From positions 1 through 64,000 of the forward strand of contig NZ_LMDI01000027.1 of NCBI RefSeq assembly GCF_001425785.1: a stretch of 64,000 nt of DNA, written 5' to 3'. Both the position numbers and the translations under genes were made by a program. Below, in pieces: positions 7,586 to 14,192 of this stretch. Every line of letters starts with the position of its first letter. The stretch's first letter is position 1. The notes under the pieces were generated by a model. The model ran no database searches, had not been told where the DNA came from, and saw only the letters and a program-made list of their open reading frames with translations. This stretch comes from Rhizobacter sp. Root1221. GTDB taxonomy: Bacteria; Pseudomonadota; Gammaproteobacteria; Burkholderiales; Burkholderiaceae_C.

Positions 7586-8431
7586 ATGACTCCAAGCCAA
7601 AAGCTATACCGTGCCTTCCGAAGCCTAGTAGCGCCACGCAGGCGAAATTCCATACGGTCGCTCTATCGGCTCTTTCAAGTAGCTGTCGCCACCTTGGCAG
7701 TCGTGCTCGTTGCTAACCTCTTTGCTATCGGCAAGAGTTCCTTCGGCGAGTGGGGTGACTTTTTTGGCGGAGTGCTGAACCCCCTGTTCACGCTTCTCAC
7801 CTTTACCGGCGTGCTGATCACCATCGTTCTTCAGCAGACTGAGCTACGGGAGTCTCGTGTCGAGATGAGGCGATCGGCCGATGCGCTGCACGAACAAAAC
7901 AAGAGCATGCAGCGTCAGAACTTTGAGGCAACATTCTTCCAAATGCTTGCTGTACACACATCTCTGGTAAATGCCATTGATTTGGTGGATGAGCACAACC
8001 GAATAACCAGAGGACGTGATTGTTTCAGCGTCTTCTACACTCGATTCAACAAGATCTATCGAGAGCAGGCGAGCAAAGAAAACGGCAAGTACACCGATGA
8101 AAGAGTACTCAAACGTTCGTATCAGATCTTCTGGAAAGTCCATCAAGTTGAACTCGGCCACTACTTCCGGTATCTGTACAACATTGTCCGGTACGTCAAA
8201 GAGGCGCCCTTCGTGGATGGACCTTACATCAGGCTTATTCGAGCTCAGTTGTCAGACCAAGAGACGCTCTTGCTGTTCTACAACTGCATTGCGTCCCAGC
8301 ATGGCAGCCGCTTTAAGGCATTGGCCGAGGATTTCGCCCTCCTGGACAACATGCCTCAGATCCGTGCTCTCAAGGAAAGCCATCTGTCTTTGATCGATCA
8401 GCGGGCATTCCAGTCGGCCAGCGATGCCTAA
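7586..8431 (+). CDS. putative phage abortive infection protein (PF16872-like), cassette gene
   Basis: A 281-residue membrane-anchored protein with two transmembrane helices at about residues 29-48 and 62-83, the segment GDFFGGVLNPLFTLLTF between and within them, a coiled coil at about 84-115, then FEATFFQML, GRDCF, LGHYFRYLYNIVRYV and RAQLSDQETLLLFYN. This order is the hallmark of the putative phage abortive infection family (putAbiC, PF16872). The likely role is arrest of phage-infected cells, but no partner gene is in the cassette. ATG 7586 precedes MTPSQKL; the TAA stop is in the next attC. Confidence 0.85.
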   Translation: MTPSQKLYRAFRSLVAPRRRNSIRSLYRLFQVAVATLAVVLVANLFAIGKSSFGEWGDFFGGVLNPLFTLLTFTGVLITIVLQQTELRESRVEMRRSADALHEQNKSMQRQNFEATFFQMLAVHTSLVNAIDLVDEHNRITRGRDCFSVFYTRFNKIYREQASKENGKYTDERVLKRSYQIFWKVHQVELGHYFRYLYNIVRYVKEAPFVDGPYIRLIRAQLSDQETLLLFYNCIASQHGSRFKALAEDFALLDNMPQIRALKESHLSLIDQRAFQSASDA

Positions 8432-8503
8432 CCCTTCCATCGAGCGGACGTGCCACAGCAAGCTTCGCTTGCTGCGTCCCGCCGCTCATGTAGAACGTTA
8501 GGC
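8426..8503 (+). repeat. attC site 11
   Basis: GCCTAAC at 8426-8432 and GTTAGGC at 8497-8503, 78 bp. Hairpin class GCCACAGCAAGC...GCTTGCTGCGTCC; ATGTAGAAC replaces the usual ATGTCAAAC. Confidence 0.9.
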
Positions 8504-8516
8504 TGTGAGGAAGAGC

Positions 8517-8825
8517 ATGTCGAAAACGGTGTTAGCCGCAAAGGAAGTCCTTGCTGCCAATGAAGAAGTTCGCTACGGCATCTTTGGCGTCGTCGGAGGC
8601 TCGAAGGTCTTTCCTCCTCGTACTTTTCTCAACGAATTCTTCGCAGGTGGCAATGATCCATGCGACCAAGACGGCCGAATGGGAAGTTGGCGACCCTTCT
8701 CGGTGACTGAGCATGACTACCTTGAGATTAAGGCTTGGTGGGTGGCGAATCATCCCGGCGTTGCCGAGGACGATCTGGGCGTTTCAGAGTGGGATGACTG
8801 GGTCCAAGCGCTTCTCAATCCATGA
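8517..8825 (+). CDS. hypothetical protein, cassette gene
   Basis: A 102-residue soluble protein starting MSKTVLAAKEV. It is acidic and tryptophan-rich toward the C terminus (WWVANHPG, SEWDDWVQ). A GTG at 8505 would add four residues. No motif or family recognised. About 90 bases follow before attC 12, in which I see nothing. Confidence 0.6.
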   Translation: MSKTVLAAKEVLAANEEVRYGIFGVVGGSKVFPPRTFLNEFFAGGNDPCDQDGRMGSWRPFSVTEHDYLEIKAWWVANHPGVAEDDLGVSEWDDWVQALLNP

Positions 8826-8915
8826 GTGTCCAGCTTCATTCATTCGCGGCTTTCCGTGGACAGCCCCGTTGCGGACATAAGAAAATTGCCAAACTGCCAT
8901 TTGTGCGTGCCGCCG

Positions 8916-8993
8916 GCCTAACCCATCCATCGAGTGAACATCCCACAGCCGGCTTCGCCCGCTGCGTCCCTCAGACCATGTCAAACGTTAGGC
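8916..8993 (+). repeat. attC site 12
   Basis: GCCTAAC at 8916-8922 and GTTAGGC at 8987-8993, 78 bp. GCCGGCTTCGCCCGCTGC hairpin class, with changed outer stem (GAGTGAACA and TCAGACCATG). Confidence 0.88.
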
Positions 8994-9003
8994 CGTCGCA
9001 GAA

Positions 9004-9432
9004 ATGAAAACGTTCTTGGCACACAAGGAGAATGCACCGGGTGACTTCTACGTTGAAGATGGGTGCTGCCTAACCTGTGCAGTTCCGTTCACCGTCGCCC
9101 CGGACATGTTTGCGTGGTCAAGCGATGGAAATGAGCAGTGCATCGTTTGTAGGCAGCCCAGTACGCCAGAAGACCTAGATCGGATGCTCGCTGCTTTCCG
9201 AGTAGCTGACATGGGCTGCATTCGGTACAAGGGAAGTGAGCGTCCAATCCTGATGCGCCTTGTCGCTGCGAAGGAGCATGCCCAATGTGACGATCTTCCA
9301 CCGGATCTCCTTGTTGAAGCTATACGCAGGCCAGTCTTTGGTGTGTCATTTGCCTCTGACGCGAGAGCAATTTGTGCGGCTGTAGGAAGGGTGTTTCGTT
9401 CGCTAGAAAACTGGCTGCGTAGAAATGCCTAA
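9004..9432 (+). CDS. ferredoxin-like protein, cassette gene
   Basis: A 142-residue protein whose first 75 residues resemble a small ferredoxin: Cys21, Cys22, Cys25, then VPFTVAPDMF, Cys46, Cys49, a QPSTPEDLDRML helix and Cys72 before IRYKG. Four of these could ligate one 4Fe-4S or 3Fe-4S cluster. The C-terminal 65 residues have no recognisable motif. Role as electron carrier or iron-sulfur sensor is inference. The TAA stop is in the next attC. Confidence 0.7.
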   Translation: MKTFLAHKENAPGDFYVEDGCCLTCAVPFTVAPDMFAWSSDGNEQCIVCRQPSTPEDLDRMLAAFRVADMGCIRYKGSERPILMRLVAAKEHAQCDDLPPDLLVEAIRRPVFGVSFASDARAICAAVGRVFRSLENWLRRNA

Positions 9433-9498
9433 CCCATCCCTCGAGCGGACGTCCCAAAGCCTTCGGCTTTGTGCCGCCGCTCATGTCAAACGTTAGAG
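9427..9498 (+). repeat. attC site 13
   Basis: GCCTAAC at 9427-9433; the core is GTTAGAG at 9492-9498, changed in its last bases. 72 bp, CCCAAAGCC...GGCTTTGTG class. Confidence 0.9.
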
Positions 9499-9501
9499 CG
9501 C

Positions 9502-9810
9502 ATGAATAGCCCACCTCGCCGGCCTGTAGACAAGAACGGAACACTCGTCCGAGTTGGTTCTCGTGTTCGAGTTTTAAGTCTTTCGGGAGAATGGTTCGAT
9601 TCGCTGCCCGTGGACGAGAAGGAAAATGTTCAGTCGATGATTGGCGAAGTCTTCGTAGTCGAGGAAATCGACGAATACGGCCAGCCCTGGGTTCGAAAGT
9701 CATGGCCAAACGAAGCGGAAGGCACATGCAGTTCTCATTCAGTCGCAATTGAGCCACGCGAGATGGAGTTCGTTGGTGAGTCAACCCCGCCATCCAGCCA
9801 AAACACCTGA
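9502..9810 (+). CDS. conserved hypothetical protein, first gene of a two-gene cassette
   Basis: A 102-residue protein, probably beta-rich (TLVRVGSRVRVLSLSGEW, then IGEVFVVEEIDEYGQPWV), perhaps an SH3-like barrel. No enzyme motif and no family recognised. The ATG is close to the attC core. It ends 12 bases before the next gene, with no attC between them, so the two travel together. Confidence 0.65.
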   Translation: MNSPPRRPVDKNGTLVRVGSRVRVLSLSGEWFDSLPVDEKENVQSMIGEVFVVEEIDEYGQPWVRKSWPNEAEGTCSSHSVAIEPREMEFVGESTPPSSQNT

Positions 9811-9822
9811 GAGACGCCATAC

Positions 9823-10101
9823 ATGAGCAAGTCGAGCGAACACAAGAAAAGGGAGCCACCGCTTGAAGTGAAGCTCCTACTGTGCATAGGCGCGTTGCTT
9901 CTCATGGTAGGTCTCATGTACTACTCGGTCACCTATTCCTATCCAACTGCGAAGCCACTTGATGTGTCGGGGTTCGTGGCTCTCTGGTTCAAAGAGATTC
10001 TCATTCTTGGCCTCCTCGTGCTTGGCTTGCTCGTCGGCACCGTCGCGTGGCTCATCAAGCTGATCGGTCTCATGCTGGCCAGAGGCAAGAATGCGCTCTA
10101 A
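9823..10101 (+). CDS. two-helix membrane protein, second gene of a two-gene cassette
   Basis: A 92-residue protein with a charged N terminus and transmembrane helices at about residues 16-35 and 57-80. It probably forms one operon with the preceding gene. The TAA stop overlaps the following inverse core, which reads CTCTAAC, departing from the RYYYAAC consensus at its first base. Function unknown. Confidence 0.65.
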   Translation: MSKSSEHKKREPPLEVKLLLCIGALLLMVGLMYYSVTYSYPTAKPLDVSGFVALWFKEILILGLLVLGLLVGTVAWLIKLIGLMLARGKNAL

Positions 10102-10173
10102 CCCATCCATCGAGCGGACGTGCCACGGCGGGCTTCGCCCACCGCGTCCCGCCGCTCATGTCAAACGTTAGGC
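10096..10173 (+). repeat. attC site 14
   Basis: Inverse core CTCTAAC at 10096-10102 (first base changed) and GTTAGGC at 10167-10173, 78 bp. GCCACGGCGGGC...GCCCACCGCGTCC hairpin class. Confidence 0.88.
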
Positions 10174-10184
10174 TTCAGTCCGCG

Positions 10185-10514
10185 ATGATCAGCCTTCAAT
10201 CGCTGCACGACCTGTTCGAGAACATGCGATCGGCTCCGCAGGTGGACGTCAGTGCTCGTCTACTTTGGGGCTACTTCTTCTTCGGTGAAACCAGCGAGCC
10301 ACTTGAATTGCTGGCTGAGGAACTTGAGCGGTTGGGGTACACCGTTGTGCGGCTGGAGCTTACCGATGACGAATTTTCGTACGTTCTCCATGTCGAACTG
10401 ATCGAACATCACACTCCGCAGTCGCTGTTCGATCGAAACTCGGAGCTTGAAGCGCTCGCGGCCGTTCACGAAGGGATCTCGTATGACGGCATGGACGTCG
10501 GTCCTGTGTCGTAG
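10185..10514 (+). CDS. RraB-like ribonuclease E regulator, cassette gene
   Basis: A 109-residue protein resembling the RraB family of small proteins that bind RNase E and modulate mRNA decay. It shows the N-terminal ARLLWGYFFFGE segment, a central LERLGYTVVRLEL strand-turn-strand and the C-terminal YDGMDVGPV motif typical of the fold. It is free-standing in a cassette and so is presumably a mobile second copy; it could also be an immunity-type relative. ATG 10185 chosen; upstream in-frame sequence is attC. Confidence 0.7.
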   Translation: MISLQSLHDLFENMRSAPQVDVSARLLWGYFFFGETSEPLELLAEELERLGYTVVRLELTDDEFSYVLHVELIEHHTPQSLFDRNSELEALAAVHEGISYDGMDVGPVS

Positions 10515-10596
10515 AGCCGCGAGCGGGGTTGGCTTATGCTGCGCCTCGCGGCCCAAGCGCCACACCGGTTCCGGCCGCTCAGCTCAAACGTTAGGC
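10505..10596 (+). repeat. attC site 15 (left arm worn)
   Basis: GTTAGGC core at 10590-10596. The inner stem GAGCGG (10521-10526) and CCGCTC is kept, but the expected inverse core at about 10505-10511 reads TGTGTCG and is not recognisable. The hairpin is unlike the others. Confidence 0.7.
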
Positions 10597-10601
10597 GCTC
10601 G

Positions 10602-10853
10602 ATGAAGATCTACGGCTATCGAAAGGAAGAACCAGATGATGCGCCCGTCTCGTCGAAGGGCCTCGCAGAGATCACGTTGTGCGCAACACCGCATGAGCTT
10701 AGGCGCATGGCCGAGTTCTTTGCTGTTTGTGCTGACGAGATGGAGCGCATGGGTGATGTATACGACCATGTCCACCTTGGAGATCGTATGAAGGAGTTCG
10801 ACGGTTCATCACCCCATCTCGTGATCTGTAAGGCGGAGAGCGATGATGCCTAA
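10602..10853 (+). CDS. Imm32-like immunity protein, cassette gene
   Basis: An 83-residue protein with the pattern LAEITLCATPHELRRMAEFF followed by CADEME and DHVHLGD, which matches what I recall of Imm32 immunity proteins of polymorphic-toxin systems. No toxin is adjacent. It would therefore be an orphan immunity gene, or an unrelated use of the fold. ATG 10602 lies six bases after the GG of the attC core; the stop is in attC 16. Confidence 0.6.
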   Translation: MKIYGYRKEEPDDAPVSSKGLAEITLCATPHELRRMAEFFAVCADEMERMGDVYDHVHLGDRMKEFDGSSPHLVICKAESDDA

Positions 10854-10924
10854 CGCGTACTCAAGCGGTCATCGGCAGAGTGGTTTCGCCACTTTGGCAG
10901 CGCCGCTCATGTCAACCGGTAGGA
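10848..10924 (+). repeat. attC site 16 (core degenerate)
   Basis: GCCTAAC at 10848-10854. The expected core reads GGTAGGA at 10918-10924, with CAACCG in place of CAAACG. 77 bp. The hairpin GTGGTTTCGCCACTTTGG resembles the attC 1 class. Confidence 0.8.
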
Positions 10925-10934
10925 CGCACGCTCG

Positions 10935-11246
10935 ATGGTAGACATGAACGACATCGGCGTAGCAGCATCGGCGATTGGTTTTGTGCTTTCTGGCTTGTTT
11001 GGGTGGCGCATGCAACAGCCGTTCCGATTGGCGCATCTCGTTGTCCTAGCCGTGGTCGCCATCGCGCTTGCAATTTCGCTGTCTTTCGGCGCGGGTTTTC
11101 TTCACGTGGGCTGCACGTATCTCGGCCTTTGCGCGAAGACGACCGATACGACGATCTGGGGTGTCGCTTTTCCTTTGATTGCGACTCCTGCTTTTTGGTT
11201 GATGGGCTTTGTGGCCAACCTCGCTGGGCCGAAACAATCAGGCTGA
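10935..11246 (+). CDS. three-helix membrane protein, cassette gene
   Basis: A 103-residue protein with hydrophobic segments at about residues 6-24, 32-55 and 74-96, and cysteines in the loop near residues 60-67. Probably an inner-membrane protein. ATG 10935, with an alternative at 10944. No family recognised. Confidence 0.6.
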   Translation: MVDMNDIGVAASAIGFVLSGLFGWRMQQPFRLAHLVVLAVVAIALAISLSFGAGFLHVGCTYLGLCAKTTDTTIWGVAFPLIATPAFWLMGFVANLAGPKQSG

Positions 11247-11260
11247 GTTTGCGTGAATCA

Positions 11261-11338
11261 AGAGGAGAGCTCCATCGAACGGACGTCTTGCCAACCGCTT
11301 CGCGGTCGTCAAGACGCCGCTCATGTCAAACGTTAGGC
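11261..11338 (+). repeat. attC site 17 (inverse core lost)
   Basis: GTTAGGC core at 11332-11338 and the CTTGCCAACC...GGTCGTCAAG hairpin are intact. The left arm starts TCCATCGAACGGACG and the expected inverse core reads AGAGGAG, so it is not functional by consensus. Confidence 0.82.
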
Positions 11339-11355
11339 GTCAGAATCACCTCTCG

Positions 11356-11487
11356 ATGAAGTTCCTCACTTCTTTCCGCAATCTCGCTCTGCTCGCGATG
11401 GTAGCGGACATGCTTCTGGCAACGGTGCCGCCTAAACCTTCCTTCAACCGGATCCGCCTACGGCGGTCCGCTTCAGTCAAACGTTAG
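11356..11487 (+). CDS. 43-residue peptide in a minimal cassette
   Basis: The frame opens at ATG 11356 with MKFLTSFRNLALLAMVADML and its TAG stop (11485-11487) lies inside the attC core GTTAGAC. It spans the whole of attC 18. The N-terminal 25 residues look like a signal or membrane segment. The cassette, core to core, is only about 151 bp. Whether the peptide is made is unknown; the alternative is a geneless cassette. Confidence 0.35.
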   Translation: MKFLTSFRNLALLAMVADMLLATVPPKPSFNRIRLRRSASVKR

Positions 11488-11489
11488 AC
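11430..11489 (+). repeat. attC site 18 (short)
   Basis: GCCTAAAC at 11430-11437, an inverse core with an extra A, and GTTAGAC at 11483-11489, 60 bp. The inner hairpin is GGATCCGCC...GGCGGTCC. Confidence 0.8.
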
Positions 11490-11495
11490 GTCGAG

Positions 11496-11885
11496 ATGAG
11501 ATCCCCACTCCCGTCCAAAGCACAATCTGTTCTCGTACTACTCGGCTTTGCGCTCGTAGTGGCCGCAGCAATCCTCGTCATCCGATCAAAGTCCACGGCG
11601 AGACTCTCTATTGAAGAAAAGGTCAATGTCTCCACTTTAGCCAACCGCATCTGCAAGGCCGCGAGCCTAAGCAACTGTCCAATTGAGTGGGTGGGTCAAA
11701 GCAAAGGTGGCGGCATGCTTGTGGGGCAACCCGGAAAACCGGTTGCTTCTGTGGAGCAGATTCGCACGGTTCTGGCGGCACCCCAATGGTCAGAGTTGCC
11801 TGGTCCAAGCTGGGTGTTCCAGAATGGCAAGTATTCTGTGGCCGTCACGCCAAGTACTGGCGCCATAGTCATTGCTCCCTTTTGA
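11496..11885 (+). CDS. membrane-anchored hypothetical protein, cassette gene
   Basis: A 129-residue protein with one N-terminal hydrophobic helix at about residues 10-29 and a polar C-terminal domain (residues 35-129) probably outside the cytoplasm. It includes two cysteines (near residues 53 and 60) that could form a disulfide. ATG 11496 follows GTCGAG. No family recognised. Confidence 0.6.
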   Translation: MRSPLPSKAQSVLVLLGFALVVAAAILVIRSKSTARLSIEEKVNVSTLANRICKAASLSNCPIEWVGQSKGGGMLVGQPGKPVASVEQIRTVLAAPQWSELPGPSWVFQNGKYSVAVTPSTGAIVIAPF

Positions 11886-11912
11886 GGCATCGTTAGTGTT
11901 CCTTTGCTCGCC

Positions 11913-11973
11913 GCCTAACCCATCCATCGAGCGGACAGCTTCCGGCGGGCGTCGCTCATGTCAAACGTTAGGC
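11913..11973 (+). repeat. attC site 19 (short)
   Basis: GCCTAAC at 11913-11919 and GTTAGGC at 11967-11973, 61 bp. It resembles attC 5 but with about 17 bases deleted from the central hairpin (CTTCCGGCGGGCGTCGCTC). Confidence 0.88.
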
Positions 11974-12056
11974 GACTGAAATGCGCATCGCCGCACATCC
12001 TGAAGTTTGAAGGCAATTCGCAATTCTTATCAACTCACTACCGCGGGCACAACTGA

Positions 12057-12278
12057 ATGATTAAGAACAAGGAAACGGCGAAACAGATCAGCGATCTCAT
12101 GCTCGAGATCGGCTCCAAACTCAATCAATCCGTAGTCCTGGCCCGAGATACATGCGAAGCAAGTGAGTTCGATGAGTACAGAGGAGTGGTCGGTCAGCTC
12201 ATGGGAACCATGTTCTTGGAGGTCATGAATCCGCTGTACTCGATTCACCCTGAGCTCAAACCCGATGAGCTCAAGTAA
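12057..12278 (+). CDS. small hypothetical protein, cassette gene
   Basis: A 73-residue, probably helical soluble protein (KETAKQISDLMLEIGSKL, then EYRGVVGQLMGTMFLEV). It starts about 85 bases after the attC core, leaving room for its own promoter. No family recognised. Confidence 0.6.
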   Translation: MIKNKETAKQISDLMLEIGSKLNQSVVLARDTCEASEFDEYRGVVGQLMGTMFLEVMNPLYSIHPELKPDELK

Positions 12279-12323
12279 GTTCAGGTGAAGGCAAAAACAA
12301 ATGCCGAGGCCACTCAGGCAGCA

Positions 12324-12425
12324 GCCTAACCTTTCAATCGAGAGGACGAACAACGGCGGGTCAAGCTTTACTGATTTTGCCAACGCACAGCCGCCGTTGT
12401 TTGCCTCTCATCTCAAACGTTAGGC
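12324..12425 (+). repeat. attC site 20 (long)
   Basis: GCCTAAC at 12324-12330 and GTTAGGC at 12419-12425, 102 bp. The stem pairs GAGAGGACGAACAACGGCGG with CCGCCGTTGTTTGCCTCTC around a 30-base loop. It is unlike the other sites in sequence. Confidence 0.88.
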
Positions 12426-12447
12426 CACCTTAGCCAAGAGAGCCCTC

Positions 12448-12849
12448 ATGAGTTGCGACTACTCCGTCTGGCACACAAACACACCCCTTACTTCTGTAGA
12501 AGCAGGCAGGTTGCACGCACGCCTCTGCGAGGGCGACACGTCCGGTGTTGCCGCACACCCGGGCATCGCCGCGTTCTACGCAGAGCTGACTGCAAAGCAT
12601 CCGGAGATCGATGACTTACCTGAAGATCAAGTCGACGATGCTGAACTGTGCCCCTGGAGCATCGCGTTTGATCAGTCGGATGGCCACATCATCATGTGTT
12701 GCGTATGGTCGAAGGCTGACTACGTCGGCTCCCTCGTCTCCAGTCTTGCGACAAAGCATGGGCTTGCGTTCTACGATCCGCAGTCCGAGCGTGTCGTCTA
12801 TCCGGGCATTGCTCAGGAGGCACCAAGGCCATGGTGGAAAGTTTGGTAA
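12448..12849 (+). CDS. conserved hypothetical protein, cassette gene
   Basis: A 133-residue soluble protein. It has the motif CPWSIAFD followed by a strand GHIIMCCVW, a helix, and LAFYDPQSERVVYP near the C terminus. The last pattern is familiar from small conserved proteins of unknown function in several phyla, but I cannot name the family. ATG 12448 is preceded by GAGAG. Its stop lies about 22 bases before the truncated attC at 12872. Confidence 0.65.
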   Translation: MSCDYSVWHTNTPLTSVEAGRLHARLCEGDTSGVAAHPGIAAFYAELTAKHPEIDDLPEDQVDDAELCPWSIAFDQSDGHIIMCCVWSKADYVGSLVSSLATKHGLAFYDPQSERVVYPGIAQEAPRPWWKVW

Positions 12850-12871
12850 CGCCACCTGCTCCTTCTGCGTG

Positions 12872-12885
12872 GCCTAACCCAGGCG
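12872..12885 (+). repeat. attC site 21, truncated by IS110 remnant
   Basis: The inverse core GCCTAAC at 12872-12878 is followed by CCAGG and then by sequence that reads as an IS110 transposase on the minus strand. No matching right arm or core is found before the next cassette gene. Confidence 0.6.
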
Positions 12886-13260
12886 CCGTCGGGAACCCGC
12901 ACGGTGGTGAGGTCACCGGAACAGCCAGGCGGGCCAGCAGCATGGCGTCACGCCGATCCGTCTTGATGCGGTCACCCGAGGGCCGGGCGATTGAGGACGG
13001 CGCGACGACGTCGCAGTGCAGGCCCTGTGCGGTGAGGTGGCGCCAGATGACGAAGCCACAGGGGCCGGCTTCGTAGACGATGTGCAGCGGGTGGCCCCGG
13101 CTGACCAGGCGGCGCGAGGCCTTGTCGAGCGAGGCGAGGTCGCCTGCGGTGGTGCCTACATGCCGCACTTCCCCTTCCCTGGGGGGGCGTCGGCGGTGGC
13201 AATATCGATGCTGTCCTTGTGAACGTCCAGCCCGACAAACAAGATGCTAGATTCATTCAT
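12879..13260 (-). pseudogene. IS110-family transposase, N-terminal fragment
   Basis: Read on the minus strand from ATG at 13260, this encodes an IS110 DEDD transposase N terminus: GLDVHKDS, then VRHVGTTAGDLASLDKA, VYEAGPCGFVIWRHL and KTDRRDAMLLARLA. All four acidic positions of the RuvC-like domain are visible. It is broken: a run of seven G at about 13182-13188 should have eight to keep frame, and one base is missing near 12925. It stops near 12885 at VPDG, so the whole C-terminal serine domain is absent. It probably inserted beside or into an attC and then eroded. Confidence 0.85.
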
Positions 13261-13288
13261 GGCCCGTCTCCTCGCAAAATTGCAACGC

Positions 13289-13309
13289 CCCGGCAGCCCG
13301 TCTGCCGGG
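13289..13309. other. hairpin upstream of the IS110 fragment
   Basis: CCCGGCAG, five bases, CTGCCGGG: a perfect 8-bp stem in the non-coding sequence (13261-13407) just upstream of the transposase start. In IS110 elements this end encodes the bridge RNA, so it may be a remnant of it. Otherwise I see nothing in this stretch. Confidence 0.35.
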
Positions 13310-13407
13310 TGCCTTGGTGTAGCTCGGTGGCCCTCCGGTTCGCAACCTACGGCATCGCGGGAATCGGGCCAACCGTGTTCGCGAAGCCATCTTGTCTAGG
13401 GACGCGA

Positions 13408-13671
13408 ATGCGACGGGAAACTCGGCTTTTGGGACTGTTTGCCCTTGTGCTGGGACTCGGCGCGATTTTGGCTGGCTTGGCCACGCTCCTGTGGGACCCG
13501 GCGTCGGCCGCCGGCTTGTCCTGCAAAGTGATTTGCGGCTTGTCGCTGCTAGTCGCTGAAGTCTTTGGTCCAAATGCTGGCGCGATCGTCGGTGGTCTCA
13601 TTGGACTGTCCATTGGTGTCGGCGTAGCTGTCCTTGGGGTCGGGATCCTGCGGGACGGGCGTGACGCCTAA
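13408..13671 (+). CDS. small glycine-rich membrane protein, cassette gene
   Basis: An 87-residue protein with two or three hydrophobic segments (about residues 7-27, 39-52 and 57-80). Probably an inner-membrane protein. ATG 13408 is the first good start after the IS remnant; the frame is open further upstream but reads into it. The TAA stop is in the inverse core of attC 22. Family not recognised. Confidence 0.6.
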   Translation: MRRETRLLGLFALVLGLGAILAGLATLLWDPASAAGLSCKVICGLSLLVAEVFGPNAGAIVGGLIGLSIGVGVAVLGVGILRDGRDA

Positions 13672-13743
13672 CCCGTCCATCGAGCGGATTTCACCAAAGC
13701 GGCTTCGCCCCTTTGGCGCCACCGTCCATGTCAAACGTTAGGG
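13666..13743 (+). repeat. attC site 22
   Basis: GCCTAAC at 13666-13672 and GTTAGGG at 13737-13743 (last base off consensus), 78 bp. CACCAAAGCGGC...CTTTGGCG hairpin class; GCCACCGTCC replaces the usual GCCGCCGCTC. Confidence 0.86.
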
Positions 13744-13752
13744 CTTGGGCTC

Positions 13753-14145
13753 ATGTACCGCGCTCGATTCAACGAACGAAAGGCCTCTGAAGCTCCAGCG
13801 CTTCGTGAGGTCGCTATTCGCCGAAAGTCTCACTGGCTCTCGAACGTTCTTGGTTGGCTAGGTGCGGCGTTCGGTGCATTTGCTGTCGTGGTGCTCGTGA
13901 GCGGAATGCAGCATGCTGCGAAACTTCCAACAACGCCGCGACCTAACATCGGCCCCGGCCTCAGTGAGGGCACGACTGCGGGAATCGGGGCCATGATCTT
14001 TGGGTTAGGCCTCTCGCTGATTGCATTCGCTCTGGTTGGCTTGGCGCTCCTCCACGCCAAGAACCGTCGTCGAACGCTGATGCTCTCGGTGCCGGCGGTC
14101 CTATGCATCCTCTTGCTCCTCTCTGTCGAGTTGTGGGCCACATGA
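13753..14145 (+). CDS. three-helix membrane protein, cassette gene
   Basis: A 130-residue protein with hydrophobic segments at about residues 32-52, 77-97 and 108-128 and a basic cytoplasmic start (RARFNERK). The loop between the first two helices is proline-rich. ATG 13753. No family recognised. Confidence 0.65.
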   Translation: MYRARFNERKASEAPALREVAIRRKSHWLSNVLGWLGAAFGAFAVVVLVSGMQHAAKLPTTPRPNIGPGLSEGTTAGIGAMIFGLGLSLIAFALVGLALLHAKNRRRTLMLSVPAVLCILLLLSVELWAT

Positions 14146-14161
14146 GTGCTCGCGTGATCGC

Positions 14162-14192
14162 GCCTAACTCATCCATCGAACGTACGCTAGGC
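14162..14192 (+). repeat. attC site 23 (internal deletion)
   Basis: GCCTAAC at 14162-14168 is followed by TCATCCATCGAACGTAC and then GCTAGGC at 14186-14192. Only 31 bp remain; the hairpin and right inner arm are missing and the core has C for T. Confidence 0.65.

Noticed and set aside
12692-13168. Intact transposase gene
   Set aside because: The reading frame is IS110-like only in the middle; both ends are out of frame and the C-terminal domain is missing.
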